Source: Oceanospirillum linum | GTDB taxonomy: Bacteria; Pseudomonadota; Gammaproteobacteria; Pseudomonadales; Halomonadaceae | DNA: 64,000 nucleotides | NCBI RefSeq assembly: GCF_900182785.1 | Contig: NZ_FXTS01000008.1 | Span: 62,001 to 126,000, forward strand | Direction of reading: 5' to 3' | Shown: piece by piece, positions 1 to 7,186 of the stretch | How positions within the stretch are numbered: position 1 is the stretch's first letter | Layout: every line of letters starts with the position of its first letter | Notes under the pieces: model-generated | The model's input: the letters and a program-made list of their open reading frames with translations, nothing else | What the model was told of the DNA's origin: nothing | The model's database searches: none | Position numbers and translations under genes: made by a program

Positions 1-2
1 CT

Positions 3-314
3 CCATTGCTGGGTCTTTTGGGTACAGTGACCGGCATGATAGGTACTTTCCAGAGTATCACGCTGTTCGGCACCAGTGATCCGAAGCTGATGGCTGGCGG
101 AATCTCTCAGGCATTGATCACAACGGTATTTGGCCTGATCGTGGCGATTCCGATGCTGTTCAGCCATGGGGTGTTAAGCAGTCAGAGCCGTGCCTTGCTG
201 ATGATTCTGCAGGAGAAAAGTCTCGCTCAGCTGAACCAGTTGACGGTTTGGTTGCCGACGGCAAAGCCTGACGCTGCCGAGAAAAAAACGTCTGAAGCGA
301 CAGCGGTGAGCTAA
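3..314 (+). CDS. TtpC-like MotA/TolQ/ExbB-family protein, C-terminal part
   Basis: This is the last ~103 residues of a MotA/TolQ/ExbB proton-channel family protein; its 5' part lies outside the window and the frame is open at the left edge. The segment begins in the family's signature (PLLGLLGTVTGMI) and contains the second transmembrane hairpin (GGISQALITTVFGLIVAIPMLF) and a hydrophilic tail. A second ExbB-like gene follows 3 bp downstream, then exbD, tonB and a TPR gene. That order matches the TonB2 clusters of marine gammaproteobacteria (ttpC-exbB2-exbD2-tonB2-TPR). By that comparison this would be TtpC, the larger ExbB-like inner-membrane protein that helps couple the proton motive force to TonB. 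Family membership is seen directly; the TtpC assignment rests on gene order, because the N-terminal extension is not visible. Confidence 0.8.
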   Translation, partial: PLLGLLGTVTGMIGTFQSITLFGTSDPKLMAGGISQALITTVFGLIVAIPMLFSHGVLSSQSRALLMILQEKSLAQLNQLTVWLPTAKPDAAEKKTSEATAVS

Positions 315-317
315 GCC

Positions 318-932
318 ATGGATGAGGTTTGGTTTTATCTGCAGCAGTTTTTTGATATTGACGCATATCAGCTGACCCTGGATCAGTTTCTTACGGCTGG
401 TGGCTGGGTGATGCAGATTATTGTCCTGCTGTGTCTGGTGCTTTTTTGTCTGCTGGCTGAACGGTATTGGTTCTGCTTTAGCGGTTATTCACAGCTGTAC
501 CGGCAATTATACCAAGAGCAGAAAAGCGTACTTCAGGAACACCTGAAAGAGGTAAACCCTCATCAGATCAGTGTTGCCCGTATTCAGAAAGACCCTTTGC
601 TGAAAAGTCTGCTCTGTGATCTGCGTCTGGCCCTGAATGAGCGGCTTGGTATGATTCGCAGCCTGATCGCCCTTTGTCCGCTATTGGGCCTGTTGGGCAC
701 CGTATCGGGCATGATTCAGGTGTTTGATGTTCTGGCGGTCAGTGGTACGGGAAACCCCCGGCTGATGGCTGCCGGTATCGCCAGTGCCACCTTGCCAACG
801 CTGGCGGGTATGGCCGTTTCGGTAACAGGGCTTTTACTGTACAGCTACCTGAAAAGCTGGAGTGACCGGCAACAGCAGCAGTTGCACAGCCATCTGCTGC
901 AGGATCTGCAACAACTCCCCAGGCTGTCATGA
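318..932 (+). CDS. exbB: ExbB-like biopolymer transport protein
   Basis: Inner-membrane MotA/TolQ/ExbB family protein of 204 residues, a proton-channel component that energises TonB. The first membrane segment is at about residues 25-50 (GGWVMQIIVLLCLVLFCLLA). The family core is in the C-terminal half (IALCPLLGLLGTVSGMIQVF, about 117-136), followed by the last two segments up to about residue 180. The start ATG lies 3 bp after the stop of the preceding gene, so the two are translationally linked. It is shorter than E. coli ExbB (244) but typical of the ExbB2 type. A gap of 61 bp separates it from exbD. It probably forms a pentamer around an ExbD dimer, as known for the family. Confidence 0.9.
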   Translation: MDEVWFYLQQFFDIDAYQLTLDQFLTAGGWVMQIIVLLCLVLFCLLAERYWFCFSGYSQLYRQLYQEQKSVLQEHLKEVNPHQISVARIQKDPLLKSLLCDLRLALNERLGMIRSLIALCPLLGLLGTVSGMIQVFDVLAVSGTGNPRLMAAGIASATLPTLAGMAVSVTGLLLYSYLKSWSDRQQQQLHSHLLQDLQQLPRLS

Positions 933-993
933 TGTTAAACAGAGCCACCCCTTTATTGATCATTGCCACTGAATTTGTCACAGGAACCGCTTT

Positions 994-1395
994 ATGAGCC
1001 GTTTTCTCAGCCAGCAGCAGGATGAAGCTGCCATCGATATGACACCTATGCTGGATGTGGTGTTTATTATGTTGATCTTTTTTATTGTCTCTACCTCTTT
1101 TGTCCGTGAGGCGGGCATTGATGTGAACCGGCCTTCCGCTAAAACCAGTGAAGGCCAGACACAGAGCGCGGTCATGATCGCTCTGTCTCCGGAGGGTGAG
1201 GTTTGGCTGGACCGGAAAGCAACAGATCTGCGTATGGTTCGACCGACTCTGGAGCGTCTGCGCAGTGAACAGCCGGGGCTAAGTGTTGTTGTTCAGGCGG
1301 ATAGCAAAAGCACCACTGGGGATCTGGTGAAGTTGATTGATCAGTTGCGATTGGCCGGTGTGAAATATACGGTGGCGACCCGTGACGGCGAGTAA
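994..1395 (+). CDS. exbD: ExbD-like biopolymer transport protein
   Basis: ExbD/TolR family protein of 133 residues. A short cytoplasmic N-terminus is followed by one transmembrane helix (residues ~17-38) that carries the conserved Asp in IDMTPMLDVVFIMLIFF, the proton-responsive residue known for ExbD. The rest is a periplasmic domain (residues ~45-133). It acts with the ExbB-like proteins upstream as the stator that drives TonB. Its 3' end overlaps the tonB start by 14 bp, which indicates translational coupling within the operon. Length and domain layout are normal for the family. Confidence 0.92.
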   Translation: MSRFLSQQQDEAAIDMTPMLDVVFIMLIFFIVSTSFVREAGIDVNRPSAKTSEGQTQSAVMIALSPEGEVWLDRKATDLRMVRPTLERLRSEQPGLSVVVQADSKSTTGDLVKLIDQLRLAGVKYTVATRDGE

Positions 1396-2083
1396 TACTT
1401 CCTCCAACGTGAGCGCCCGTTCAGCCTCACTGCGTACCCGTCTGAAGCCCCTGCTGGTTGTGCCTGTTGGCGTACTGCTGACACTGGTATTTTTTGTGCT
1501 CCTGGCAGAGATGGTGCAGATGGATCAGATGCAGACATTACCGGAAGACAACAGCGCCGAACTCAGCCTCTTTATGCTGCAGGATGAATCTGATCTGGAG
1601 GTTCGTAAAAGAGCCCGACCAGAGCCACCGGAGCCTGCGCCAGAAAAACCGGCTATGCCTTCGGTGAGTCAGCCTCTGCAGAATATGCCGGTTACAGAGG
1701 TTCCGACTCCGGATCTGGATCTGCCGGATATCGCTGCAGAAAGTTCCTTCCAGTTGGATGTGGATATCAGTCAGTTCCAGCCCGGTGAATCGGCGATCCA
1801 GATCGCAGAAAACCCTATGCCCCTGAGCCGGGTTAATCCACGCTATCCCCGTAAGGCGTTGCGCCGGGGATTAGAAGGTCAGGTGGTTCTGGAGTTTGTT
1901 GTTGATGCTAATGGGGACGTGGTGGAAGATTCCATCAAAATCATCAGTGCTACCCCAAAAGGTTTGTTTGAACACTCCAGTGTTCGTGCCTTATCCCGCT
2001 GGCGCTTTCAGCCGAAGAAACAGGGAGGGCAGGGGGTTCCGTTCCGTGCCCGGCAAACATTGGTCTTTAAACTGGCCAAATAG
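1382..2083 (+). CDS. tonB: TonB energy transducer (TonB2 type)
   Basis: TonB family protein of 233 residues that spans the periplasm and passes energy from the ExbB/ExbD complex to outer-membrane receptors for iron chelates, cobalamin or glycans. The start is a GTG inside the end of exbD; no other start fits the N-terminal helix. One membrane anchor (residues ~22-45) is followed by a short Pro/Glu-rich linker (EPPEPAPEKPAMP, ~77-90). The C-terminal TonB domain covers ~145-233, with the family pattern NPRYPRKALRRGLEGQVVLEF and a terminal WRFQP motif. The Pro-rich linker is short, as in TonB2 proteins. The TPR gene that follows is a usual partner. No receptor gene is visible nearby. Confidence 0.92.
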   Translation: MTASNTSSNVSARSASLRTRLKPLLVVPVGVLLTLVFFVLLAEMVQMDQMQTLPEDNSAELSLFMLQDESDLEVRKRARPEPPEPAPEKPAMPSVSQPLQNMPVTEVPTPDLDLPDIAAESSFQLDVDISQFQPGESAIQIAENPMPLSRVNPRYPRKALRRGLEGQVVLEFVVDANGDVVEDSIKIISATPKGLFEHSSVRALSRWRFQPKKQGGQGVPFRARQTLVFKLAK

Positions 2084-2143
2084 CCGACTTGTATAGGCCG
2101 ATAGCGGGTATTGATGCTTAATTTAAAGGATAACGAGGGCAGT

Positions 2144-3505
2144 ATGATGAACTTTCTCAATGGACTGGCCGTTTGCCGCTGCGGTGCGGGCAGAGGCGCA
2201 CAGAGTAAAAAGCACTGGTTGCAGCAATACCGGTCTGGTCTGATGTTTCTGCTAATGCTCACCAGTAGCCTCACCTTTACCAGTGCTAAGGCCGCTAATC
2301 TGTCTCCTGCTGAGTTTAAACAGCTGCAGGAGATTCAGGCTCTGCAGACTGAGGCGCGTTGGCTTGAGGTGAAAACCCTGATCGGGCAGCAACTTTCGGA
2401 AGAACCCGGTGAGCTGATGCAGGCGATGCTCTGGCGTGCCCTTGCCCAGGCCGAGCTGCAGGATGCTAACTACGAGAAAGCTCTTACCGCTATCCGCAAC
2501 GCCTGGCAACTGAAACAGCTGCCTGAAGCGGATCAGTTGAATCTGCAAGGATTACTGGCCCAGCTGATGATTCAGCAGGATGAGCTGGATCAGGGGATTA
2601 TTCTGTTTGAGGATTGGCTGGAAAAAACACCCGAAGAACAGCGGCAGCCCCGCCACTTTCTGACGTTAGCCCAGGCCTACAGTCAACAGGAAAGCTGGAA
2701 CAAAGCACTGCCCAACGCCAAAGAAGCGGTGGCGCGTCATGAGTCAGCACCGATTCCCTGGCTCTCTTTGTTGGTTGGTTTACACGCCCGACTGGAGCAA
2801 TGGTCTGATGCGGCTAATGTCCAGAAACGTATTCTGATTCAGGAACCCCGCCAGATGCGCCACTGGCGACAACTGGCAATGCTGCAGTATCGCCAACCCG
2901 TTGATCAAGGCGCTGACCGCGACAGTCTTCATCAGGACGCTGTGGCGAGTTTGCGTATCGCCTGGGAGCAGGGATTATTCGATCGTGCGGATGATTACCA
3001 GCTATTAAGCCAGTGGTTGAATGCCAGTGGACAACCTTTAAAAGCGGCGCAGGTATTGGCTGACGGGCTGGAAAAAGACGTCTTTGCTGACAAAGGTGCC
3101 GATCAGATGCTGGTCGCTACTGAGCAGCTTTCCAGTCTCTGGTTACGGGCAAAAGAGTGGGAAAAGGCTGAACATACGCTGCAGCGGATTGTTGCTTTAA
3201 ATGAGCAGCAACCGGATGCGGGTGAACGCTCTGCTACTCTTTATAAGCAGATCGCACGGTTACAGATGCAGCAGAAAAAATGGCAGGCAGCAGGTCAGAC
3301 TCTGAACACTCTGTTGGCAGAATACCCGGCAGATCCGGCTGAAGTACTGTTACTGCAAGGCATTGTCCTGTTACAGCAGCAGCAGGTGGAAGCGGCTGAA
3401 GGTAAGTTCCATCTGGCGGAACAAAAGGTTGATTCCACTGCCGATGAGTATGTTGGTAAGAATGCCCGTCAATGGCTGAGGTATATCGAGCAGATTCGGA
3501 GTTAA
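2144..3505 (+). CDS. Exported TPR-repeat protein of the TonB cluster
   Basis: Tetratricopeptide-repeat protein of about 453 residues, last gene of the TonB operon. I prefer ATG 2144 (or the adjacent 2147), which follows a GAGGG ribosome site; ATG 2111 has no such site. A hydrophobic segment (GLMFLLMLTSSLTFTSAKA) followed by AKA-A suggests export to the periplasm by a signal peptide with an unusually long N-region. The rest is helical, with TPR-like repeats (for example ALAQAELQDANYEKALTAI, LLQGIVLLQQQQVEAAEGKF). TPR proteins stand at the end of ttpC-type TonB2 clusters; their exact function is not settled, but a scaffold role on the periplasmic side is plausible. The gene after it is on the other strand. 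Confidence 0.85.
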   Translation: MMNFLNGLAVCRCGAGRGAQSKKHWLQQYRSGLMFLLMLTSSLTFTSAKAANLSPAEFKQLQEIQALQTEARWLEVKTLIGQQLSEEPGELMQAMLWRALAQAELQDANYEKALTAIRNAWQLKQLPEADQLNLQGLLAQLMIQQDELDQGIILFEDWLEKTPEEQRQPRHFLTLAQAYSQQESWNKALPNAKEAVARHESAPIPWLSLLVGLHARLEQWSDAANVQKRILIQEPRQMRHWRQLAMLQYRQPVDQGADRDSLHQDAVASLRIAWEQGLFDRADDYQLLSQWLNASGQPLKAAQVLADGLEKDVFADKGADQMLVATEQLSSLWLRAKEWEKAEHTLQRIVALNEQQPDAGERSATLYKQIARLQMQQKKWQAAGQTLNTLLAEYPADPAEVLLLQGIVLLQQQQVEAAEGKFHLAEQKVDSTADEYVGKNARQWLRYIEQIRS

Positions 3506-3552
3506 GAGGGATTGTTCTAAACGTGCAGATACAAGAAGGCCCACACTTTACA

Positions 3553-3574
3553 GGCAATGCTCTGAAGAGCATTG
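3553..3574. other. Hairpin downstream of TonB operon
   Basis: Near-perfect inverted repeat (GCAATGCTCT-GA-AGAGCATTGC) 48 bp after the TPR gene stop. There is no T-run on either side, so it is not a clear intrinsic terminator. It may protect the mRNA end or mark a junction with the AT-richer segment that follows. The rest of 3506-3685 shows nothing I recognise. Confidence 0.4.
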
Positions 3575-3685
3575 CGGCCAGAGGTATGGGCACAGTTGAG
3601 CTTAAGATGGAGGTTTGCAGATTTTTTTAAATCCGCTACTTATGCTTCCACCTTGGAGTCATGGTATTTTGCAAATGCTTTAAAA

Positions 3686-4372
3686 CTACTCTTCAGGTCG
3701 TTCCGCAAAGACTCGACTTGTGATTTCGGCAAAGCTTGGGGCCTTCTTGAGATGGCCGGCTTCACCTTGCGTGAGTTTGTCCAAACCAAAGCCAATTTCG
3801 CTTTTCCACCATTCATTTAATTCGTCTCCGTGCTTATCACGTATAGCGTTGAGCATAGTATCTTTAATATTAAGTGAAGCAGCTCCCGGGTGGCCGGTCA
3901 AGGCTATAGCCAAAATAACATAATTTTGACCCTTAACCACTTTTCCATCGAAAAATGGGTATTGAGATAACCTGTAAAAGGCTCCTTTGCCCGTTCGTTG
4001 AGGTCTGTTAGCCTGAACGATATCTGAGCACAATTCACAATTTAATTTGTTAGCTAAATAGAACGCGAGAGCTGCCGGTATTTTGTTGGTTCCAAACTCT
4101 TCAATGGCATGAATCGGTAGTATGTGTGCGGAGCGTCCGTCCAGAATTTGACTCAGTTCTGAAATTTTTTGCTCGGGTGTAATATCTTTAACTAGTTTAT
4201 AGGCTGCGATATCGCTGCCCTGCATTTTAGCGAGTTCATATTTTGGATGATTTTTTGCTGCGCCAAGCGGGCGAAAAATGAAAACTGGTGGAAAGTCTTG
4301 CCATGCGACCCTAGTTTCCTGATTTTGAATCCTACTGCGGTACTCATCTAGTGATACAATTTTTCTGGGCAT
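3686..4372 (-). CDS. Phosphoribosyltransferase-like protein lacking the PRPP loop
   Basis: Protein of 228 residues. The middle (HILPIHAIEEFGTNKIPAAL, then DIVQANRPQRTGKGAFYRL) resembles a type I phosphoribosyltransferase-like family often found in accessory regions. In that fold a hydrophobic strand should lead into an acidic PRPP-binding loop of the kind VDDxxTxGGT. Here the strand (KGQNYVI) runs directly into LAIALTGHPGAASL, which looks like the segment that normally follows the loop. About 20-25 residues including the catalytic loop seem to be missing in frame, so PRPP-dependent activity is unlikely as it stands. The C-terminal part (NEWWKSEIGFGLDKLTQGEA) is preserved. Start ATG is the first available; no strong ribosome site is visible. 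The gene stands alone and is AT-richer than its neighbours, which suggests acquisition. Family assignment is from memory of its pattern. Confidence 0.6.
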   Translation of the reverse strand: MPRKIVSLDEYRSRIQNQETRVAWQDFPPVFIFRPLGAAKNHPKYELAKMQGSDIAAYKLVKDITPEQKISELSQILDGRSAHILPIHAIEEFGTNKIPAALAFYLANKLNCELCSDIVQANRPQRTGKGAFYRLSQYPFFDGKVVKGQNYVILAIALTGHPGAASLNIKDTMLNAIRDKHGDELNEWWKSEIGFGLDKLTQGEAGHLKKAPSFAEITSRVFAERPEE

Positions 4373-4437
4373 TAGAATTTCTGGGTAGTGAACTAGCTTA
4401 TATTTTATCCGAACTCTCTAATCCACGTAACCCTACA

Positions 4438-4461
4438 GAAGGTTGAACCCCTTCAACCTTC
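4438..4461 (-). terminator. Hairpin at the end of the GST gene
   Basis: Perfect 10-bp stem (GAAGGTTGAA / TTCAACCTTC) with a 4-base loop overlapping the stop codon of the minus-strand GST gene. No T-run follows on the minus strand, so termination is likely only partial. Confidence 0.4.
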
Positions 4462-5097
4462 CGGAAACATCACCACTTCATCCCCTTCCTGCCAGGGTTC
4501 AAACTTGGTCATGGCCTGCAGAAACACCGGGTGTTCTAACCAGTCCTGCAGCCATTGTTGCAACTTCGGATAGGGTAGCGAATAAAACGTCTGGCGATCC
4601 ACATGGGCAAATTGGCGCACAAAGGGCATGATGCCGATATCGGCGATGCTGACCTTGTCACTCAGCAGGTAGGGCCGGTCGGTCAGTAAATCTTCAAGTT
4701 TCTGCAGGAAAACTTCGCCGTTCAGGCGGTATTCCCGCTGGCTCATTCCAGGATGACGGTCGGCGTATTTATAACGATCCAGCCAGTGTTTAAAGTCACC
4801 ATCGTTCTGATCCAGAAGACCGGCCGCTAAGGAAAGGTCCACATCCAGCAAACCAGCCGGATCATGTTGTGCCAGTGCCCATTCCAGAATCTCCCGGCTC
4901 TCTTCAATAACGTGGCCATCCGGCAGTTCCAGTACCGGAACCGTTCCCTTCGGGCTGATCGCCAGCATCGGTGCGGGTTTGCTTTTCAGAATGATCTCCC
5001 GCAGTTCAACCGGGCATCCGGCAAATAATAGCCCGAGTCGGGCACGCATAGCGTAGGGACATCGACGAAAGGAGTAGAGGCGGGGGAGTATACGCAT
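4453..5097 (-). CDS. Glutathione S-transferase family protein
   Basis: Soluble protein of 214 residues with an N-terminal thioredoxin-fold domain (residues ~1-80) carrying the glutaredoxin-like CPYAMRAR motif at about residue 13. The cis-Pro element is KGTVPVLELPDGHVIEESREIL. An all-helical C-terminal domain follows (residues ~95-205). The layout matches the glutathione S-transferases with a catalytic Cys rather than Ser/Tyr (omega/beta-like, close to GST-N3 proteins). The likely role is glutathione-dependent thiol transfer or detoxification in the cytoplasm; the substrate cannot be told. It is transcribed alone, divergent from the TRAP operon. Confidence 0.85.
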   Translation of the reverse strand: MRILPRLYSFRRCPYAMRARLGLLFAGCPVELREIILKSKPAPMLAISPKGTVPVLELPDGHVIEESREILEWALAQHDPAGLLDVDLSLAAGLLDQNDGDFKHWLDRYKYADRHPGMSQREYRLNGEVFLQKLEDLLTDRPYLLSDKVSIADIGIMPFVRQFAHVDRQTFYSLPYPKLQQWLQDWLEHPVFLQAMTKFEPWQEGDEVVMFPEG

Positions 5098-5223
5098 AAC
5101 GTGTGTTTTCCAAAGAGCTGAACAGGTTTCTTAAATTGGAAAAAGCCTTTTAAAATCAATGGCTTTAGCTCGATTTTGTGACTGTTTAGTGTAAACAAAG
5201 CTGATGCTGATAACCAATGGGTC

Positions 5224-5280
5224 TGCGTATTTTTACGTAGTCGGGTGCGTAGTTTCTACAGGTGGGCTACGTACTCACCC
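5224..5280. promoter_or_regulatory. Cluster of TACGTAG-like repeats upstream of the TRAP operon
   Basis: Four related heptamers stand within 57 bp: TGCGTAT (5224), TACGTAG (5234), TGCGTAG (5246) and, inverted, CTACGTA (5267). They lie 120-175 bp before the TRAP binding-protein gene. Heptamer arrays of this style are typical targets of NarL/FixJ-type regulators. The LuxR/NarL-type regulator encoded at 10259-10927 is the obvious candidate, but this link is inferred. The rest of the 300-bp gap 5098-5397 shows nothing else I can assign. Confidence 0.4.
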
Positions 5281-5397
5281 GAATAGTGGCTGATATTTGT
5301 TTTTGTAACTATCCGTTCGGTTCACGAAGCCTGCAGGTTCTGTATTGGTTATAACTGATATCAGAACGTTAGTCAGGCATTCCGAAAAACGCTGAGG

Positions 5398-6501
5398 ATG
5401 ATAAAAACAATGTTTAGCGCTCTGAAAAAACTTCCCTTTGGTAAGAAGGCTCTGGCAGCAGCAACCTGCCTGAGTATTCTTGCAGCTCCTGCGATGGCAG
5501 ATGATAAAGTATACCGTCTAAAAATGGCGGAAGGCTGGCCGACTAACTTCCCAATCTTTGGTGACTCACCGCGTAATATGGCGAAGATGGCTGAGGAGAT
5601 GTCGGGTGGTCGTCTGAAGATCACAATCGATTCCGCCAATAAGCACAAAGCGCCTCTGGCGATCTTTGATATGGTGAAAGGTGGCCAGTACGATATGGGT
5701 CATACTGCATCCTACTACTGGAAGGGTAAAGATCCGAACACCCTTTTCTTTACTACAATGCCTTTCGGCATGACAGCTCCTGAACAGTACGCCTGGTTCT
5801 ATCACGGCGGTGGTATGGAACTGATGCAGAAGGTGTATAAGCGTCACCGTATGCTCTCTTTCCCTGGTGGTAACACGGGTATTCAGATGGGTGGTTGGTT
5901 CCGTAAGGAGATCAACTCTCTGGAAGACCTGCAGGGTCTGAAAATGCGTATTCCTGGTTTCGCTGGTGAAATTCTGGCAGAGCTGGGCGCTAAACCAACG
6001 AACATTGCAACCGGTGAGCTGTATACCTCCCTTGAGCGTAACACCATTGATGCACTGGAGTGGGTGGGGCCTTCTCTGGATCTGCGTATGGGCTTCCATA
6101 AAATCGCACCTTACTACTACACCGGCTGGCATGAGCCTGCAACCGAGCTGCAGTTCCTGATTAATGAGCGCAGCTGGAAGAAACTGCCGAAAGACCTTCA
6201 GGAGATTCTGCGTGTTGCGATGCGTACCGCATCTTATGACATGTACACTCAGTCAACCCACGCTTCCGGTGAGAACTGGGCGACTATGAAGCAGGAATAC
6301 CCGAATATTCAGGTAAAACGCTTCCCTGATGAGGTGATCGAGGCGATGCGTGCTGCGAACACTAAACTGTTGAAAGAGAAAGCTGAAGCCAACCCAATGG
6401 CAAAAGAGATTATCGAATCTCAGGCTAAGTATCTGAAACAGGTTCGTGCCTGGACCAATATTGCAGATAAGCAATACCTGGACTCCATTGCCGGCGAATA
6501 A
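5398..6501 (+). CDS. TRAP transporter periplasmic substrate-binding protein (TakP-like)
   Basis: DctP-family solute receptor of 367 residues (363 if the ATG at 5410 is used). The signal peptide ends near residue 34 (LSILAAPAMA-DDK). The mature protein has the TRAP P-subunit pattern, with a conserved Arg that binds the substrate carboxylate in LKMRIPGFAGE (~residue 184). It also has the segment EWVGPSLDLRMGFHKIAPYYY, which is characteristic of the TakP/FcbT1 subgroup that binds 2-oxo acids and related monocarboxylates. It delivers ligand to the DctQ/DctM membrane unit encoded next. The exact ligand is not decidable; an organic acid is most likely. A hairpin after the stop probably keeps this gene expressed above the membrane genes. 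Confidence 0.92.
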   Translation: MIKTMFSALKKLPFGKKALAAATCLSILAAPAMADDKVYRLKMAEGWPTNFPIFGDSPRNMAKMAEEMSGGRLKITIDSANKHKAPLAIFDMVKGGQYDMGHTASYYWKGKDPNTLFFTTMPFGMTAPEQYAWFYHGGGMELMQKVYKRHRMLSFPGGNTGIQMGGWFRKEINSLEDLQGLKMRIPGFAGEILAELGAKPTNIATGELYTSLERNTIDALEWVGPSLDLRMGFHKIAPYYYTGWHEPATELQFLINERSWKKLPKDLQEILRVAMRTASYDMYTQSTHASGENWATMKQEYPNIQVKRFPDEVIEAMRAANTKLLKEKAEANPMAKEIIESQAKYLKQVRAWTNIADKQYLDSIAGE

Positions 6502-6517
6502 CACCGGCTGATACTGT

Positions 6518-6557
6518 AACTCCGGCCGAAATATACCTCCCGGCCGGGGTTATGGTT
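6518..6557 (+). terminator. Attenuating hairpin between TRAP dctP and dctQ
   Basis: AACTCCGGCCG (6518-6528) pairs with CGGCCGGGGTT (6541-6551) with one G:U pair, followed by ATGG and a run of T. It sits between the binding-protein gene and the membrane genes. It is a likely partial terminator that sets a higher level of binding protein, a common arrangement in binding-protein-dependent systems. Confidence 0.7.
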
Positions 6558-6625
6558 TTTTGTACTGTGTGACGGTTTTATTTTTTACTCCTTTTCATTA
6601 TCACCTTGCCCCGATAGGAATCGCT

Positions 6626-7177
6626 ATGTCCTCGACATCTGTGCCTCTGCTTGTGCGGCTGGAGAACGGCCTGAACTGGGTCTCCGATCGCTTGGGCACC
6701 TTTTCTGCCCTGTTGTTTCTGTTACTGCTGGCGAATGTCTTTTATGACGTGCTGGCCCGTTATCTCTGGAACGATGTATCCATTGCCCTTCAGGAGCTGG
6801 AATGGCATCTGTTTGCAGCCATGTTTCTGTTTGGTGTGCCTTATACCCTGAGAGCGGGCGGTCATGTGCGGGTCGATCTGATCTACGAGCGTTTGTCACC
6901 TAATGCTCGTGCCTGGATCGATTTTATGGGAACTATGGTTTTCCTGTTTCCTTTCTGCCTGTTGGTGGGTTGGTTTGGTATTGATTTTGTTAAGGAAGCT
7001 TACGAACTTGGTGAGAGTAGTGGTGATCCGGGCGGCTTATCGCAGCGCTGGATTATTAAAGCTGCGATTCCGGTTTCTTTTGCGTTTATGGCGATGAGTG
7101 GCCTTGGGCTACTACTGAACTCGGTGAATACTCTGCTGGGCCACCATAAACCGATTTATCATAAAACAGATCTTTAG
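6626..7177 (+). CDS. TRAP transporter small membrane subunit (DctQ)
   Basis: DctQ-family inner-membrane protein of 183 residues. I place the start at ATG 6626, preceded by AGGA at a normal distance, rather than the longer frame from 6560 that overlaps the upstream hairpin. Four membrane helices are visible: FSALLFLLLLANVFYDVLA (~25-45), HLFAAMFLFGVPYTL (~62-78), MVFLFPFCLLVGWFGI (~105-120) and IPVSFAFMAMSGLGLLLNSV (~148-168). The segment WNDVSIALQELEWHLF is the usual conserved amphipathic link. It forms the membrane complex with the large subunit, whose gene starts 9 bp later. Confidence 0.92.
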   Translation: MSSTSVPLLVRLENGLNWVSDRLGTFSALLFLLLLANVFYDVLARYLWNDVSIALQELEWHLFAAMFLFGVPYTLRAGGHVRVDLIYERLSPNARAWIDFMGTMVFLFPFCLLVGWFGIDFVKEAYELGESSGDPGGLSQRWIIKAAIPVSFAFMAMSGLGLLLNSVNTLLGHHKPIYHKTDL

Positions 7178-7186
7178 GAGACCGCT

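Noticed and set aside
3572..3820. An 82-residue plus-strand frame after the TPR gene
   Set aside because: It starts in a hairpin, overlaps the phosphoribosyltransferase-like gene on the other strand and has no recognisable pattern.
5566..6132. A 188-residue minus-strand frame inside the TRAP binding-protein gene
   Set aside because: Shadow of a strongly conserved gene.
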